DNA of 64,000 bases, taken from the NCBI GenBank assembly GCA_049334165.1, contig JBEGHD010000012.1. One strand, 5' to 3'. This stretch comes from JBEGHD01 sp049334165. GTDB taxonomy: Bacteria; Bacteroidota; Bacteroidia; Flavobacteriales_D; Sanyastnellaceae. Position 1 is the first letter of the stretch, and every line of letters begins with the position of its first letter. A program made the position numbers and the translations under genes. Shown in pieces: positions 50,875-60,091 of this stretch. A model generated the notes under the pieces. It saw only the letters and a program-made list of their open reading frames with translations. It had not been told where the DNA came from and did no database searches.

Positions 50875-51951
50875 ATGACTCTTTTGATATTCTACTTATT
50901 GTTAGCTTTAGTAGTCTCGTTCTATTGCTCCATTGCAGAGGCTGTTTTACTCAGCGTCACACCGAGCTACATCGAATCTCAGATGGCGCAGGGCAAAGCC
51001 TGGAGCAAAACACTGCTTCGCTTCAAAACAGATATTGATCGCCCGTTGTCGGCAATTCTTTCCTTAAACACCATTGCTCACACTGTGGGTGCTGCTGGAG
51101 TTGGAGCGCAGGCGTCCATCGTTTTTTCTAATATTTCTGTTGGGATTATCTCAGGAGTGCTGACGCTACTAATTTTGGTTTTTTCAGAGTTGATTCCCAA
51201 AACCATTGGCGCCAGCTATTGGAAAGGTCTTGCCCTCTTCACCACGAAAACACTCAAGTGGCTCATTTATCTGATGTATCCTCTGGTGCTTCTCTCGAGA
51301 TTGATCACCGGTGTTTTTAAGAAAAAGAAGCAGAACAAGGTGGAGAGAAGTGAGGTGATTGCCCTGGCAGAAATCGGTCAGCGGGAAGGAGTTTTTACAA
51401 GAGAAGAAGCGAGGATTCTTCGCAACCTCATTGGCTTCAGAACTATTCGCGTGAAAGACGTGATGACCCCAAGAACTGTGGTTGTTGCAGCTCGTGAAGA
51501 AATGACGGCTAAGGAATTTTCCACCGACAAGCGATTTAATCAGTATTCGAGAATTCCACTTTTCAAAGGATCAAAAGACAACATCACCGGTTTTGTGCAC
51601 AAGCACGATGTGATGCAGCATGTGGTGAGCGGAGAGCCCGATGTAAAGTTGAAAGAGCTCATGCGCGACATTGCTCTGGTCGATGAAAACGAAAGCCTTT
51701 ATAAGCTCTACACTTTTTTCACTCAGAGGCGCGAGCAGGTAGCGATTGTTTCAGAAGAATTTGGTGGAACTGCTGGTATTGTGACAATGGAAGACGTTCT
51801 GGAAACCTTACTAGGGCTGGAAATTGTGGATGAGTTTGACGAGTTGGACGACTTGCAGGATTACGCCAGAAAGCAGTGGGAAAAGCGAGCCGAAAAACGG
51901 GGAATTGATACTTCGTTTAACAATCTGCCTGACGAGGAGAAAACAGCTTAA
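50875..51951 (+). CDS. Hemolysin/CNNM family protein (DUF21 and CBS pair)
   Basis: 358 aa. The DUF21 transmembrane domain (residues 1-150) has four helices and the ETAEAALLSV-like segment IAEAVLLSVTPSYIE. Two CBS domains follow (about 190-315: VKDVMTPRTVVVAA, then FGGTAGIVTMEDVLETLLG-EIVDEFD). The CorC_HlyC domain is absent or only a short tail. Relatives mediate magnesium or cobalt efflux. Its 3' end overlaps the convergent OmpA gene by 4 nt. Confidence 0.9.
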   Translation: MTLLIFYLLLALVVSFYCSIAEAVLLSVTPSYIESQMAQGKAWSKTLLRFKTDIDRPLSAILSLNTIAHTVGAAGVGAQASIVFSNISVGIISGVLTLLILVFSELIPKTIGASYWKGLALFTTKTLKWLIYLMYPLVLLSRLITGVFKKKKQNKVERSEVIALAEIGQREGVFTREEARILRNLIGFRTIRVKDVMTPRTVVVAAREEMTAKEFSTDKRFNQYSRIPLFKGSKDNITGFVHKHDVMQHVVSGEPDVKLKELMRDIALVDENESLYKLYTFFTQRREQVAIVSEEFGGTAGIVTMEDVLETLLGLEIVDEFDELDDLQDYARKQWEKRAEKRGIDTSFNNLPDEEKTA

Positions 51952-53111
51952 TCCTTTTCGTATAGCTCGAACTTCTTTTGTAGAATCTGAAATTCCACCC
52001 TTCGATTTTGAGCTCGGCCTTCTGCCGTGGTGTTGTCGGCAACCGGCATCTGACTGCCGTAGTACCTCATTTTTAATCGCGATTCGTCAATTCCCTTCGA
52101 AATCATGTATTGGATCACTTGTTGCGCTCTGGCTTCAGAGAGTTCCACGTTGTAGCCATCACCACCAATGATGTCTGTATGTCCGATAATTTCCATGTAG
52201 ATGGACGTACTCTTGAGCATTGTTCGCACTACTTTGTCCAGGTCTTCTTTAGCTTTTTCTGTCAGATAACTTTCATCAAAGTCGAATAGCACAGCCTGAA
52301 AAGAAATCTCTCTGACTTCGGATAGCTCCATGGGCGGGTCAGTCACATTTTCTTTGATGAGGTCGTTAACACAACTGCATTCGTCTCTCGACTTCACCGG
52401 TTTTAGACGAATGTCATCCACATAAACGTAGGCCCATTCATTTGACGATCTGGCACCTTCTTCAGCAGTTCTCCTCAAAATTTTCATGTGATTGTCGGGT
52501 AGGAAGTTGCCGATTGTCAAGTACTCTTCGCCTCCCTCTGCTACAAAAACATCAGAAATCATGATCCATTGATCTTTTTCATCGAGCATGTGAAGCTGAG
52601 GATTGTAGAATTGAGGCTTAACCTTGATCACGTTCGAGGCTTTTCCCACGGGACGCTTCTCGCTAAAATAGGCTCCAAAGCCATCGCACACGTAGAGGTC
52701 GTAGTCTGCTGGTGAGATGAAAATTTCGAAGCAAAACATTTCGCCCTCATTCATCGGGCGGTTGAGTTTTATTTGCAGGTATTCGCGATAGTCTGTTTTT
52801 GTAGCTGAGAAAACAGCCATGCCAACGTAACCGTCACCTTCTCTCGCTTTTTGGTGTCCAAACATGTTGTTGGGAACTCCTACTCGCTGGCTGCAAGTGT
52901 GAAAATAATCTGGTGTTCCGCGAGCTACCTGACGCCAGGTTTTGATCGTATTCAGACTGGCCTGGTTGAAGCTCACCGGGCAGTACTGATAATCTTCAAA
53001 ACCGGGATTATCGAGAATGTCCTGGCTCTGAAATTGCAAGCTGGCCGCGAAAAACAGCAACAAAAAAAGAGACCTGAAGCTGTTGCGGACAGGTCTCTTC
53101 GTGCTTTTCAT
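51948..53111 (-). CDS. OmpA-family protein with N-terminal carbohydrate-binding-like domain (paralogue A)
   Basis: 387 aa from ATG 53111 (the 53147 codon is GTG). Signal peptide about residues 1-30. Residues 32-230 form a galactose-binding-like beta domain beginning NPGFEDYQYCP and containing YLQIKLNRPMNEGEMFCFEIFIS. The C-terminal OmpA domain (about 265-380) carries LFDFDESYLTEKAKEDL, GHTDIIGG and the peptidoglycan-binding SEARAQQVIQYMISKGI...NRRVEF. It tethers the outer membrane to the wall. The paralogue lies 58 nt upstream on the same strand. Confidence 0.9.
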   Translation of the reverse strand: MKSTKRPVRNSFRSLFLLLFFAASLQFQSQDILDNPGFEDYQYCPVSFNQASLNTIKTWRQVARGTPDYFHTCSQRVGVPNNMFGHQKAREGDGYVGMAVFSATKTDYREYLQIKLNRPMNEGEMFCFEIFISPADYDLYVCDGFGAYFSEKRPVGKASNVIKVKPQFYNPQLHMLDEKDQWIMISDVFVAEGGEEYLTIGNFLPDNHMKILRRTAEEGARSSNEWAYVYVDDIRLKPVKSRDECSCVNDLIKENVTDPPMELSEVREISFQAVLFDFDESYLTEKAKEDLDKVVRTMLKSTSIYMEIIGHTDIIGGDGYNVELSEARAQQVIQYMISKGIDESRLKMRYYGSQMPVADNTTAEGRAQNRRVEFQILQKKFELYEKD

Positions 53112-53169
53112 CTCTTTTATATTTGACGAATTAAATACGTTCAACACGATATTTCAATAGTGATCGAGT

Positions 53170-54330
53170 TTACTGAACGACAAATTCAACTCTTCTATTT
53201 TGCGCAATACTCATTGGTGTCGGACGCGTGTTAGCAGGCTCCTTGTTTTCTTTGTTGACAGTGCCAAAGCGCGATCTGTCTAATCCTTCTTCCACCAGGA
53301 AGTCCACAACATTTTGAGCTCTTCGTAGTGCCAAATCCTTGTATTTCTCGTTGAGTTTGGCTTCGTTGAATTCGTTGTTGTCCATGTGACCAATTACGGC
53401 AACTTTCAGTTTAGGGTTTTGCTCCAAAATCTCAACTACCTTTTTCAAATCTCTTTTGGCAACTGCATTTAAGTCTGCAGTGTTGGAGCCAAAGTATACT
53501 GAGCTGGCAGCGAGTTTTTCGCCAGCCGACATGTCGTCCGTAAGATTTACAGAACGGCTGTAGATGATGTCTGGCTTAAGCGATTTGTGACCGCACTGGC
53601 ATTGAGATTGAGCTTGGATTTTATTCAGGCTCACATTATCCACGTAGTAGTATGCCAGGTATTCTTGTGGCTCAGTAAGATCTGAAGGTCTTCTCATTCG
53701 CTCGGTTTTCAACTGATCGTCTCTGTCGAAGCATCCGATAACCATGTGAGTCTCTCCACCTTTTGCAAGGTAAGTTCCGCACAAGGTGGTCCAGGAAGTC
53801 ATGTCGTCAATGATTTTGTTCCCAAGCACCTCAGCGTGTCTTTCGAGTTGGATCTCTGTAGTGCCCGATCTTGACTCTTTCTTGGGAACGATGCTCGCTC
53901 CAATTCCATTGACTGCGTATTTTGAAAGGTCAGCAAGACTCACTTCGAATTTGATGCAGTACTGTTTATTGGCTTCAAGTGGCGTTTCAAATTTAATTTG
54001 AAGGTAGCTACGTGAAGTTCTTCTTTCACGCGAATAAGCTACAAAACCACCGTAGTGCTCTCCGTCAGCTGGCTTTTGCTTTCCGTAGTTGTTGTTTGGT
54101 ACATTGGCTTTATCGCCTCTGGCACCAGCAACAAACAAATCTGCTGGAGCCTCGTTGGCCGAAAGCCAGTGTTCAGCTGCATCGATTCTGCCCAGTTTTC
54201 TGATTTCATCAGCAGGGACATTCAGTGTTTCGAAGCTTGGGTTTTTCACAAGGTTTTCTCCGACTTGAGCGAAGTTGGTTTGTACGAATGCGATGATAAG
54301 TGCCGCAGCGAGTAGGATCTTGTTATTCAT
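53170..54330 (-). CDS. OmpA-family protein with N-terminal carbohydrate-binding-like domain (paralogue B)
   Basis: 386 aa. Signal peptide residues 1-21. Same architecture as paralogue A: NPSFETLNVPADE start of the beta domain (26-235), YLQIKFETPLEANKQYCIKFEVSLAD, then OmpA (about 265-386) with VYFGSNTADLNAVAKRDL, GHMDNNEFNEAKLNEKYKDLALRRAQNVVDFL and NRRVEFVVQ. Its ATG overlaps the hemE stop (ATGA), so hemE and both OmpA genes may form one operon. The target of the beta domain is unknown. Confidence 0.9.
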   Translation of the reverse strand: MNNKILLAAALIIAFVQTNFAQVGENLVKNPSFETLNVPADEIRKLGRIDAAEHWLSANEAPADLFVAGARGDKANVPNNNYGKQKPADGEHYGGFVAYSRERRTSRSYLQIKFETPLEANKQYCIKFEVSLADLSKYAVNGIGASIVPKKESRSGTTEIQLERHAEVLGNKIIDDMTSWTTLCGTYLAKGGETHMVIGCFDRDDQLKTERMRRPSDLTEPQEYLAYYYVDNVSLNKIQAQSQCQCGHKSLKPDIIYSRSVNLTDDMSAGEKLAASSVYFGSNTADLNAVAKRDLKKVVEILEQNPKLKVAVIGHMDNNEFNEAKLNEKYKDLALRRAQNVVDFLVEEGLDRSRFGTVNKENKEPANTRPTPMSIAQNRRVEFVVQ

Positions 54331-55361
54331 TGCTTAGGTTTAAATTCTTTTACAGTTTCAATAAAGCACTTGACATGATCGGGATTGGTGTCTGGATAAA
54401 CTCCGTGACCCAAATTGGCAATATGCCGGTGTCCGCCAAAAATATGCAACATTTTTGAAGTTTCCTTTCTAATGCTCTCGAAGCTGCCGTAAAGTACGGC
54501 CGGATCCAGATTTCCCTGGAGGGTTTTGTCCGGCCCAACGATCTTTCTCGACTCTTCGGGATCCATGTTCCAGTCCAGTCCGATGGTGTTGCATTTTAAT
54601 TGAGAAAGCTCTTTTCTCACAAAATAGGCGCCCTTGCAAAACACAGTGATCGGAACTTCGTCAATGGCGTTGCATATTTTTTCGATTGCAGGTAGTGCAA
54701 ACTTCCGATAAAGATCGGGACTCAACACTCCGGCCCAACTGTCAAATACCTGCACCATATCGGCACCTGCAGCAATTTGCGCTTTCAGGTAATCGATGGT
54801 GGTGTCGGTGATGTCGTTAAGCAACTGCCGTGCCATAGCCTCTTCGGTGATGAGCATCTTGCGCGCTTTGGCGAATGTTTTGGAGCCCTGTCCCTCGGTC
54901 ATGTAGCAGAAGATAGTCCATGGTGCTCCGGCAAAGCCAATGAGCGGTACGCGGTCGTTGAGCTCCTTTTTAGTAAGCTTGATGGCGTCCATCACGTAGC
55001 CCAGTTTTTCGTGCGGATCGGCAACTCGAATATTTTTTAGATCGGCTGGCGAATCGATGGTTTTTTCGAAGTAAGGCCCCTTTCCCTTTATCATTTCGTA
55101 GTCGAGACCCATGGCTTCGGGAATAACTAAAATGTCTGAAAAGATGATCGCTGCATCTACACCGAGCAAGTCGACCGGTTGAAGAGTTACTTCGCAAGCC
55201 AGTTCAGGTGTTTGAACAAGTTCTTTGAAGCCGCTGAGTTTAGCTCTCACAGCGCGATACTCGGGAAGAATTCGTCCCGCCTGACGCATCAACCACACCG
55301 GCACTCTTTCGGTTTTTTCACCGCGTGCCGCTCTTAAGATCAAATCGTTTTTTATTGCCAT
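54327..55361 (-). CDS. hemE: Uroporphyrinogen decarboxylase
   Basis: 344 aa from ATG 55361 (MAIKNDLILRAARGE); a further upstream in-frame codon would lie beyond the -7 box. It decarboxylates uroporphyrinogen III to coproporphyrinogen III in haem synthesis. Family signatures: PVWLMRQAGRILPEYR (about 20-35), the substrate-site Asp in FSDILVIPEAMG, GFAGAPWTIFCYM, and FCKGA. It is translationally coupled to the OmpA paralogue B gene, an odd partnership. Confidence 0.96.
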   Translation of the reverse strand: MAIKNDLILRAARGEKTERVPVWLMRQAGRILPEYRAVRAKLSGFKELVQTPELACEVTLQPVDLLGVDAAIIFSDILVIPEAMGLDYEMIKGKGPYFEKTIDSPADLKNIRVADPHEKLGYVMDAIKLTKKELNDRVPLIGFAGAPWTIFCYMTEGQGSKTFAKARKMLITEEAMARQLLNDITDTTIDYLKAQIAAGADMVQVFDSWAGVLSPDLYRKFALPAIEKICNAIDEVPITVFCKGAYFVRKELSQLKCNTIGLDWNMDPEESRKIVGPDKTLQGNLDPAVLYGSFESIRKETSKMLHIFGGHRHIANLGHGVYPDTNPDHVKCFIETVKEFKPKQ

Positions 55362-55365
55362 GGGG

Positions 55366-55373
55366 CAAATGTA
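55366..55373 (-). promoter_or_regulatory. -7 box of hemE
   Basis: Minus-strand TACATTTG, ending 4 nt before the hemE ATG. Confidence 0.5.
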
Positions 55374-55410
55374 GTGCAATGGATAAAATGAGAAAGGTGC
55401 TCAGGGAAGA

Positions 55411-56439
55411 TCAGTGCAAGATTTTGTGCACAAGCTCCTTCATCAAAAATTCTGTGCTGACGCTGTAATTGTCAAATCCTTTCGATTTTTTGTCCGCTTC
55501 TCTGAGATAAGAAATGATTCTGGCGAGCTTTCCGTTGCTGTAGTTGCGGGCAGCAGTGGCGTAGTCGTTGAGAGCAAAGGGGTGAACTCCAAGCTCGCGA
55601 GCCGCCACATTTTGCGATTTATCCGGCAATGTGCGATAGACGAGAGTTCCAGAGAAAAACTTGTAGAGCAACGGCAAAATCATGGGCAGCGGATGATCCT
55701 TGGGATTAGCCGCGAAGTATTTTATAATTCTATTCGCCTTTAAGATTTCTTTTTGAGCCAGTGCTTTTTGAAGCTCAAAAGTGTTGTAGTCCTTGCTGAT
55801 CCCAATGTTTTTCTCAATGTGGATTGGACTGATTGTTTCCCCTTTAGGAATCATGATCATGAGCTTGTCGAGCTCATTGGCCATCTTGCTCAGGTTGTTG
55901 CCCAGATACTCGCTGAGAAGGATCACAGCCTTTTCGTCAATCTTGTGGTTTTTACCTCCAACGTATTCTTTGATCCATTGCGGTAGCTTCGACTCGTAGA
56001 GTTCTTTCGACTCGAAAAACAGCGCCTGCTTTTGGATAGCCTTCCCGACTTTCGTCCGTTTATCGAGCTTTTTGTTTTTGTACTCAAAAACCAAAATCGT
56101 TGTTGGCTGGGGTTGGTTGAGATAGCTTGCCAGTTGATTTTGGCCATCCTCTTTTTTCCAGTTGAGGTCCTGGGCTTCTTTCACAATAATCACCTGGCGC
56201 TCGCCCATCATCGGAAATCCTTTGGCCAGAGAAACGATGCTGGTGAGATCAGTGTCGCGGCCATAAACCACAATCTGGTTGAACTCCTTCTCCTCTGGCG
56301 AAAGCGTGTGCTCTTTTATGTAATCCGAAATCTCATCGATAAAGTAGTTTTCCGTGCCAGTCAGGAAATAGACCGGCTCGTACTTTTTCGCCTTTAGATT
56401 TTTGAGAATGTCCTTTTGAGTCATGGATCTTACTGCCAT
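55411..56439 (-). CDS. holA: DNA polymerase III subunit delta
   Basis: 342 aa. Clamp-loader subunit that opens the beta sliding clamp. Visible family blocks: KYEPVYFLTGTENYFIDEISDYI (about 17-39), VVYGRDTDLTSIVSLAKGFPMMGERQVIIVKEAQ, LSEYLGNNLSKMANELDKLMI and the C-terminal ATAARNYSNGKLARIISYLREAD. Its start overlaps the AMP nucleosidase gene by 10 nt (an alternative ATG is at 56424). Usual length. Confidence 0.93.
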   Translation of the reverse strand: MAVRSMTQKDILKNLKAKKYEPVYFLTGTENYFIDEISDYIKEHTLSPEEKEFNQIVVYGRDTDLTSIVSLAKGFPMMGERQVIIVKEAQDLNWKKEDGQNQLASYLNQPQPTTILVFEYKNKKLDKRTKVGKAIQKQALFFESKELYESKLPQWIKEYVGGKNHKIDEKAVILLSEYLGNNLSKMANELDKLMIMIPKGETISPIHIEKNIGISKDYNTFELQKALAQKEILKANRIIKYFAANPKDHPLPMILPLLYKFFSGTLVYRTLPDKSQNVAARELGVHPFALNDYATAARNYSNGKLARIISYLREADKKSKGFDNYSVSTEFLMKELVHKILH

Positions 56440-57203
56440 TTCAGGTGGCGTACTGAGCGACCTTGATTTTGAATTTCGCGAAGTGCGTCTACACCAATTT
56501 TGATTTGCAAATCAACGAATTTGTCGGTCACGAGCTTGTCGCTTTTTGCAGTTTTTACACCTTCTGGAATCATCGGCTGGTCGCTGACCAGGAGCAGTGC
56601 TCCGGTAGGGATTTTGTTGGCAAAACCAGTGGAGAGCAGAGTGGTCGTTTCCATGTCGATTGCCATTGCCCGAATTTTTCTGAGGTACTTCTTGAATTTT
56701 TCATCGTGCTCCCAAACTCTTCGATTGGTGGTGTAGACGGTTCCGGTCCAGTAGTCTTTTTCGTAATCTCTACAAGTTGAAGAAACCGCACGCTGGAGAG
56801 CAAAGGCAGGCAGAGCTGGCACTTCTGGCGGAAAGTAGTCGTTTGATGTTCCTTCTCCTCGTATTCCTGCAAGAGGTAAAACGAGATCTCCAATGGCGTT
56901 CTTCTTTTTCAAGCCACCGCATTTTCCGAGAAACAAAACTGCATTGGGCATTTTCGCGCTGAGCAAATCCATAATCGTGGCGGCATTTGCGCTCCCCATC
57001 CCAAAGTTGATCATGGTGATGTTTTGCGCAGTGGCATTCATCATCGCGCGGTCTTTCCCTTTCACCTCCACGTTGTTCCAGTCTGCGAATTTTTCAACGT
57101 AGTTGTCAAAGTTGGTCAGCAAAATATATTCGCCAAATTCATCGATCTGGAGTCCGGTGTATCGTGGAAGCCAGTTCTCCACTATTTCTGTCTTATTCTT
57201 CAT
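56430..57203 (-). CDS. amn: AMP nucleosidase
   Basis: 257 aa from ATG 57203; the codon at 57209 is TTG. Splits AMP into adenine and ribose 5-phosphate. This short Bacteroidota form carries the NP-I nucleosidase core: TMINFGMGSANAATIMDLL, FLGKCGGLK, and the catalytic AIDMETTTLL (about 203-212) followed by LLVSDQPM. The N-terminal part found in E. coli Amn is missing, as usual for the group. Coupled to holA. Confidence 0.9.
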   Translation of the reverse strand: MKNKTEIVENWLPRYTGLQIDEFGEYILLTNFDNYVEKFADWNNVEVKGKDRAMMNATAQNITMINFGMGSANAATIMDLLSAKMPNAVLFLGKCGGLKKKNAIGDLVLPLAGIRGEGTSNDYFPPEVPALPAFALQRAVSSTCRDYEKDYWTGTVYTTNRRVWEHDEKFKKYLRKIRAMAIDMETTTLLSTGFANKIPTGALLLVSDQPMIPEGVKTAKSDKLVTDKFVDLQIKIGVDALREIQNQGRSVRHLKWQ

Positions 57204-57300
57204 CTTCAATTTGGGATTTTAGCAATAATAAGGATTTCGAAAAGATCCTTCATTAATCGCATTTTACAGCTAGATAAACAATTGAGAAAAATGTTGTTCT

Positions 57301-58605
57301 CTAACCGATTTTGACTTTTTCTTTTTTAGGAACGAAAAGTAAAAGCAACAGCCCGATTCCAAAAAAGAGGATCAGAGAAAGCACTGAGTTTCGCATCGAT
57401 CCAGTAATGCCCTCAATGTAGCCAAAGGCAATCATTCCGATAACGATGCCGATTTTTTCGAGAACATCGTAGAAACTAAAGAACGAGGCGTGATCCATGG
57501 TTTCTGGTAAGAACTTGGAATAGGTAGAGCGGCTCAAAGACTGCGTTCCGCCCATCACGAAACCGATTAATCCTGCAGCGATGTAGAACTCCAGTGGGGT
57601 ATCGACAATCAGATAGGCATAAGCGCAAACGCCAATCCACACGATGAGTGCCCAAATGAGCGTGCGCAAGTTGGACGTCCACATTGAAAGTCTTGAAAAC
57701 AGCCAGGCTCCGGGAATGGCAATTAGCTGTACCAGGATGATTGCAACAATCAGCTGCCCGCTTTCGAGTCCCTGAATTTTTTCACCGTTTTCGCCAATGC
57801 GGTAAACTTCTTTAATTCCAAAAAACTGCGCCATGAGCATGATGGTTTGTACCGACATGCTAAAGACAAAAAATGCCAGAAGGAATCGTTTGAGCCGAAC
57901 GGTTTCTTTCACCTGGTTGTAGACCAGTTTAAACTCCCGGAAACCTTTGCGAAACATTTCGTTTGATGGCTTGCGGTTGTAGGGGTTTTTTGGCAGTCGC
58001 GCAAAAGTGATTTGAGCAAAACCGGCCCACCAGAGGCCTACAAGAACAAATGACCATTTGGCTGGAATTTCATAGACCTGAATCATCACCAGATTTATCA
58101 CAAGTAGAATCACACTGCCGAGATACCCCATTGAAAATCCGCGGGCGCTCAGCCGATCGTGGTCTTTGGGTTCGGCAATCTCTGGTAGGTAGGCGTTGTA
58201 AAAAACAATGCTTCCCCAAAAGCCAATGCTCGCCAAAAAAACGCTGAGCATGCTGATCTCCAGGTGGTTTGGGTCGAAGAAGAAAAGCGAAATGCACGAG
58301 GCTGAACCGAGGTAACAGAAGATCTGAAGAAACAACTTCTTTCTCCCTGAGGCATCGGCAATTCCAGAAAGCAAAGGTGACATGGCGGAAACGACCAAAA
58401 AGGAGGCACCTACTACGTAACTGTAGAGTTCTGTGTTAATAGGGTGAAAGCCGAGAAATTCAACTTCACTTATCCCGTCTTTCTTGGTGACCGCTTCGTA
58501 GAAAATCGGAAAAATTGCAGTGGCAATTACCAGGGAATAAACGGAGTTGGCCCAGTCGTAGAAGGCCCAGCCGTTCATTAATTTCTTGTCTCCTTTTTTC
58601 AACAT
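57301..58605 (-). CDS. MFS transporter, UMF1 (Atg22-like) family
   Basis: 434 aa from ATG 58605; the codon at 58644 is GTG. Twelve predicted helices. The family start GWAFYDWANSVYSLVIATAIFPIFY (about residues 11-35) is diagnostic, with GIADASGRKKLFLQ loop 2-3 and AGLIGFVMGGTQSLSRSTYSKFLP. Relatives in yeast export amino acids from the vacuole; bacterial substrates are unknown. Divergent from lhgO (gap 115 nt). Confidence 0.9.
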   Translation of the reverse strand: MLKKGDKKLMNGWAFYDWANSVYSLVIATAIFPIFYEAVTKKDGISEVEFLGFHPINTELYSYVVGASFLVVSAMSPLLSGIADASGRKKLFLQIFCYLGSASCISLFFFDPNHLEISMLSVFLASIGFWGSIVFYNAYLPEIAEPKDHDRLSARGFSMGYLGSVILLVINLVMIQVYEIPAKWSFVLVGLWWAGFAQITFARLPKNPYNRKPSNEMFRKGFREFKLVYNQVKETVRLKRFLLAFFVFSMSVQTIMLMAQFFGIKEVYRIGENGEKIQGLESGQLIVAIILVQLIAIPGAWLFSRLSMWTSNLRTLIWALIVWIGVCAYAYLIVDTPLEFYIAAGLIGFVMGGTQSLSRSTYSKFLPETMDHASFFSFYDVLEKIGIVIGMIAFGYIEGITGSMRNSVLSLILFFGIGLLLLLFVPKKEKVKIG

Positions 58606-58678
58606 TGCGGCCGAAAGGTAACGGAAATTAGCTAATGACAACACATAGACAGAAATGTCTGCCGAGCAGCTTCTTTCT

Positions 58679-58686
58679 TAAATTTG
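58679..58686 (+). promoter_or_regulatory. Putative -7 box of lhgO
   Basis: TAAATTTG, 34 nt before the lhgO TTG start codon. Confidence 0.45.
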
Positions 58687-58720
58687 CCGCCAGTTTTATC
58701 AATTTCAATGCAAGTCCGTT

Positions 58721-59944
58721 TTGGAAAAACAATTTGACGTAGCAATTATCGGTGGTGGAATTGTGGGAGCTGCCACTTTCTACAAACTTCAAACGAAGTT
58801 CAAAAATCTTCGCATCATCCTCATCGAAAAGGAAGATGTGTTGGCTGATCACCAGACAGGAAATAATTCCGGAGTGATTCACTCAGGACTTTACTACAAG
58901 CCCGGGTCGCTGAAAGCTGAAAACTGTGTGAAGGGCAGAAAAGAGCTGGTGGCTTTTGCCAGGGAGCATGGAGTAGACCACGATGTTTGCGGTAAGGTCG
59001 TTGTTGCAGCAGATTCGTCAGAATTGCCCATGCTCGACAAGATTTTCGAAACGGGATTGAAAAACGGCATTGAGGGAATCAAGAAAATCTCCGGTGATGA
59101 GGTTCGCGAAATTGAGCCACACGTGAGAGGCATTGCAGGAATATGGGTTCCGGTGACTGGAATAATCGACTACCGACAGGCCACTGAAAAAATGGTTGAG
59201 CTGGCTCAAAAGGCAAATCCAAACTCCGAAGTGCACATGGGTGAAGAAGCTCAGGAGTTTGAGCGGCAGGGTGATCTCACCAGAGTGAAGACCAGCAAAG
59301 GAACTTTCCTGGCCGGGAAGCTCATTTTTTGCGGTGGACTTCAAGCCGACCGTCTTGCTCGAAAAGATGGAGTGGAAGTGAAAGAGCAGGTTGTAGGATT
59401 TCGCGGAGACTACTACGAACTCACAGATTCGGGCAAGCACAAGGTGAAAAATCTGATCTACCCAGTGCCCAACCCGGACTTTCCATTTCTCGGAGTGCAC
59501 TTCACCAGAATGACAAATGGTGAGATAGAGTGTGGCCCAAACGCTGTTTTCACTTTCAAAAGAGAAGGCTATGGGAAAACCGATTTCAACTTCAAGGACT
59601 CTTTTGATGCGCTCACTTATGGCGGAACCTGGAAGCTGTTTTTCAAAAACATGAAGTTTGGGATCAACGAATATCGCAGAGCTTTCTCGAAAAAACTCTT
59701 CCTTAAAACCCTGCAACGACTCATCCCTTCGCTTACGATGGAAGACCTGAGGCCCGGTAGATCGGGAGTTCGTGCACTGCTTCTCCGCGAGGATGGCGAC
59801 ACGAAAGACGATTTCAGAATTGAGTACACCGACCACAGCATCCACGTGCTCAACGCACCATCTCCTGCAGCGACAGCATCTCTAGCCATTGGTGGGCAGG
59901 TGACAGAAATGGCTGAAAAGCATTTTCGTTTAGCCGTTCAATAG
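58721..59944 (+). CDS. lhgO: L-2-hydroxyglutarate dehydrogenase/oxidase
   Basis: 407 aa FAD enzyme. FAD-binding FDVAIIGGGIVGAATFYKL lies at residues 5-23, followed by ENSGVIHSGLYYKPGSLKAENC-like text (HQTGNNSGVIHSGLYY) and the C-terminal PGRSGVRALL. It oxidises L-2-hydroxyglutarate to 2-oxoglutarate and passes electrons to the membrane quinone pool. The start is TTG; no in-frame ATG lies upstream to the -7 box and the family alignment begins right here. A weak hairpin without T-run (59971-59987) follows the gene. Confidence 0.94.
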   Translation: MEKQFDVAIIGGGIVGAATFYKLQTKFKNLRIILIEKEDVLADHQTGNNSGVIHSGLYYKPGSLKAENCVKGRKELVAFAREHGVDHDVCGKVVVAADSSELPMLDKIFETGLKNGIEGIKKISGDEVREIEPHVRGIAGIWVPVTGIIDYRQATEKMVELAQKANPNSEVHMGEEAQEFERQGDLTRVKTSKGTFLAGKLIFCGGLQADRLARKDGVEVKEQVVGFRGDYYELTDSGKHKVKNLIYPVPNPDFPFLGVHFTRMTNGEIECGPNAVFTFKREGYGKTDFNFKDSFDALTYGGTWKLFFKNMKFGINEYRRAFSKKLFLKTLQRLIPSLTMEDLRPGRSGVRALLLREDGDTKDDFRIEYTDHSIHVLNAPSPAATASLAIGGQVTEMAEKHFRLAVQ

Positions 59945-60091
59945 TAAGGCTTATCTTCACTGGAAATGTGAGAGAGCCTCACTCTCTAATCACCTGAATT
60001 AGAGTTGTTGAAAGAGGAGAAAGTTTTAGCCTGCTGAACAATTTTGCTTTCGCTTTTTTAACTTGTTATTGAAAACAAAAACAAGCTATCT

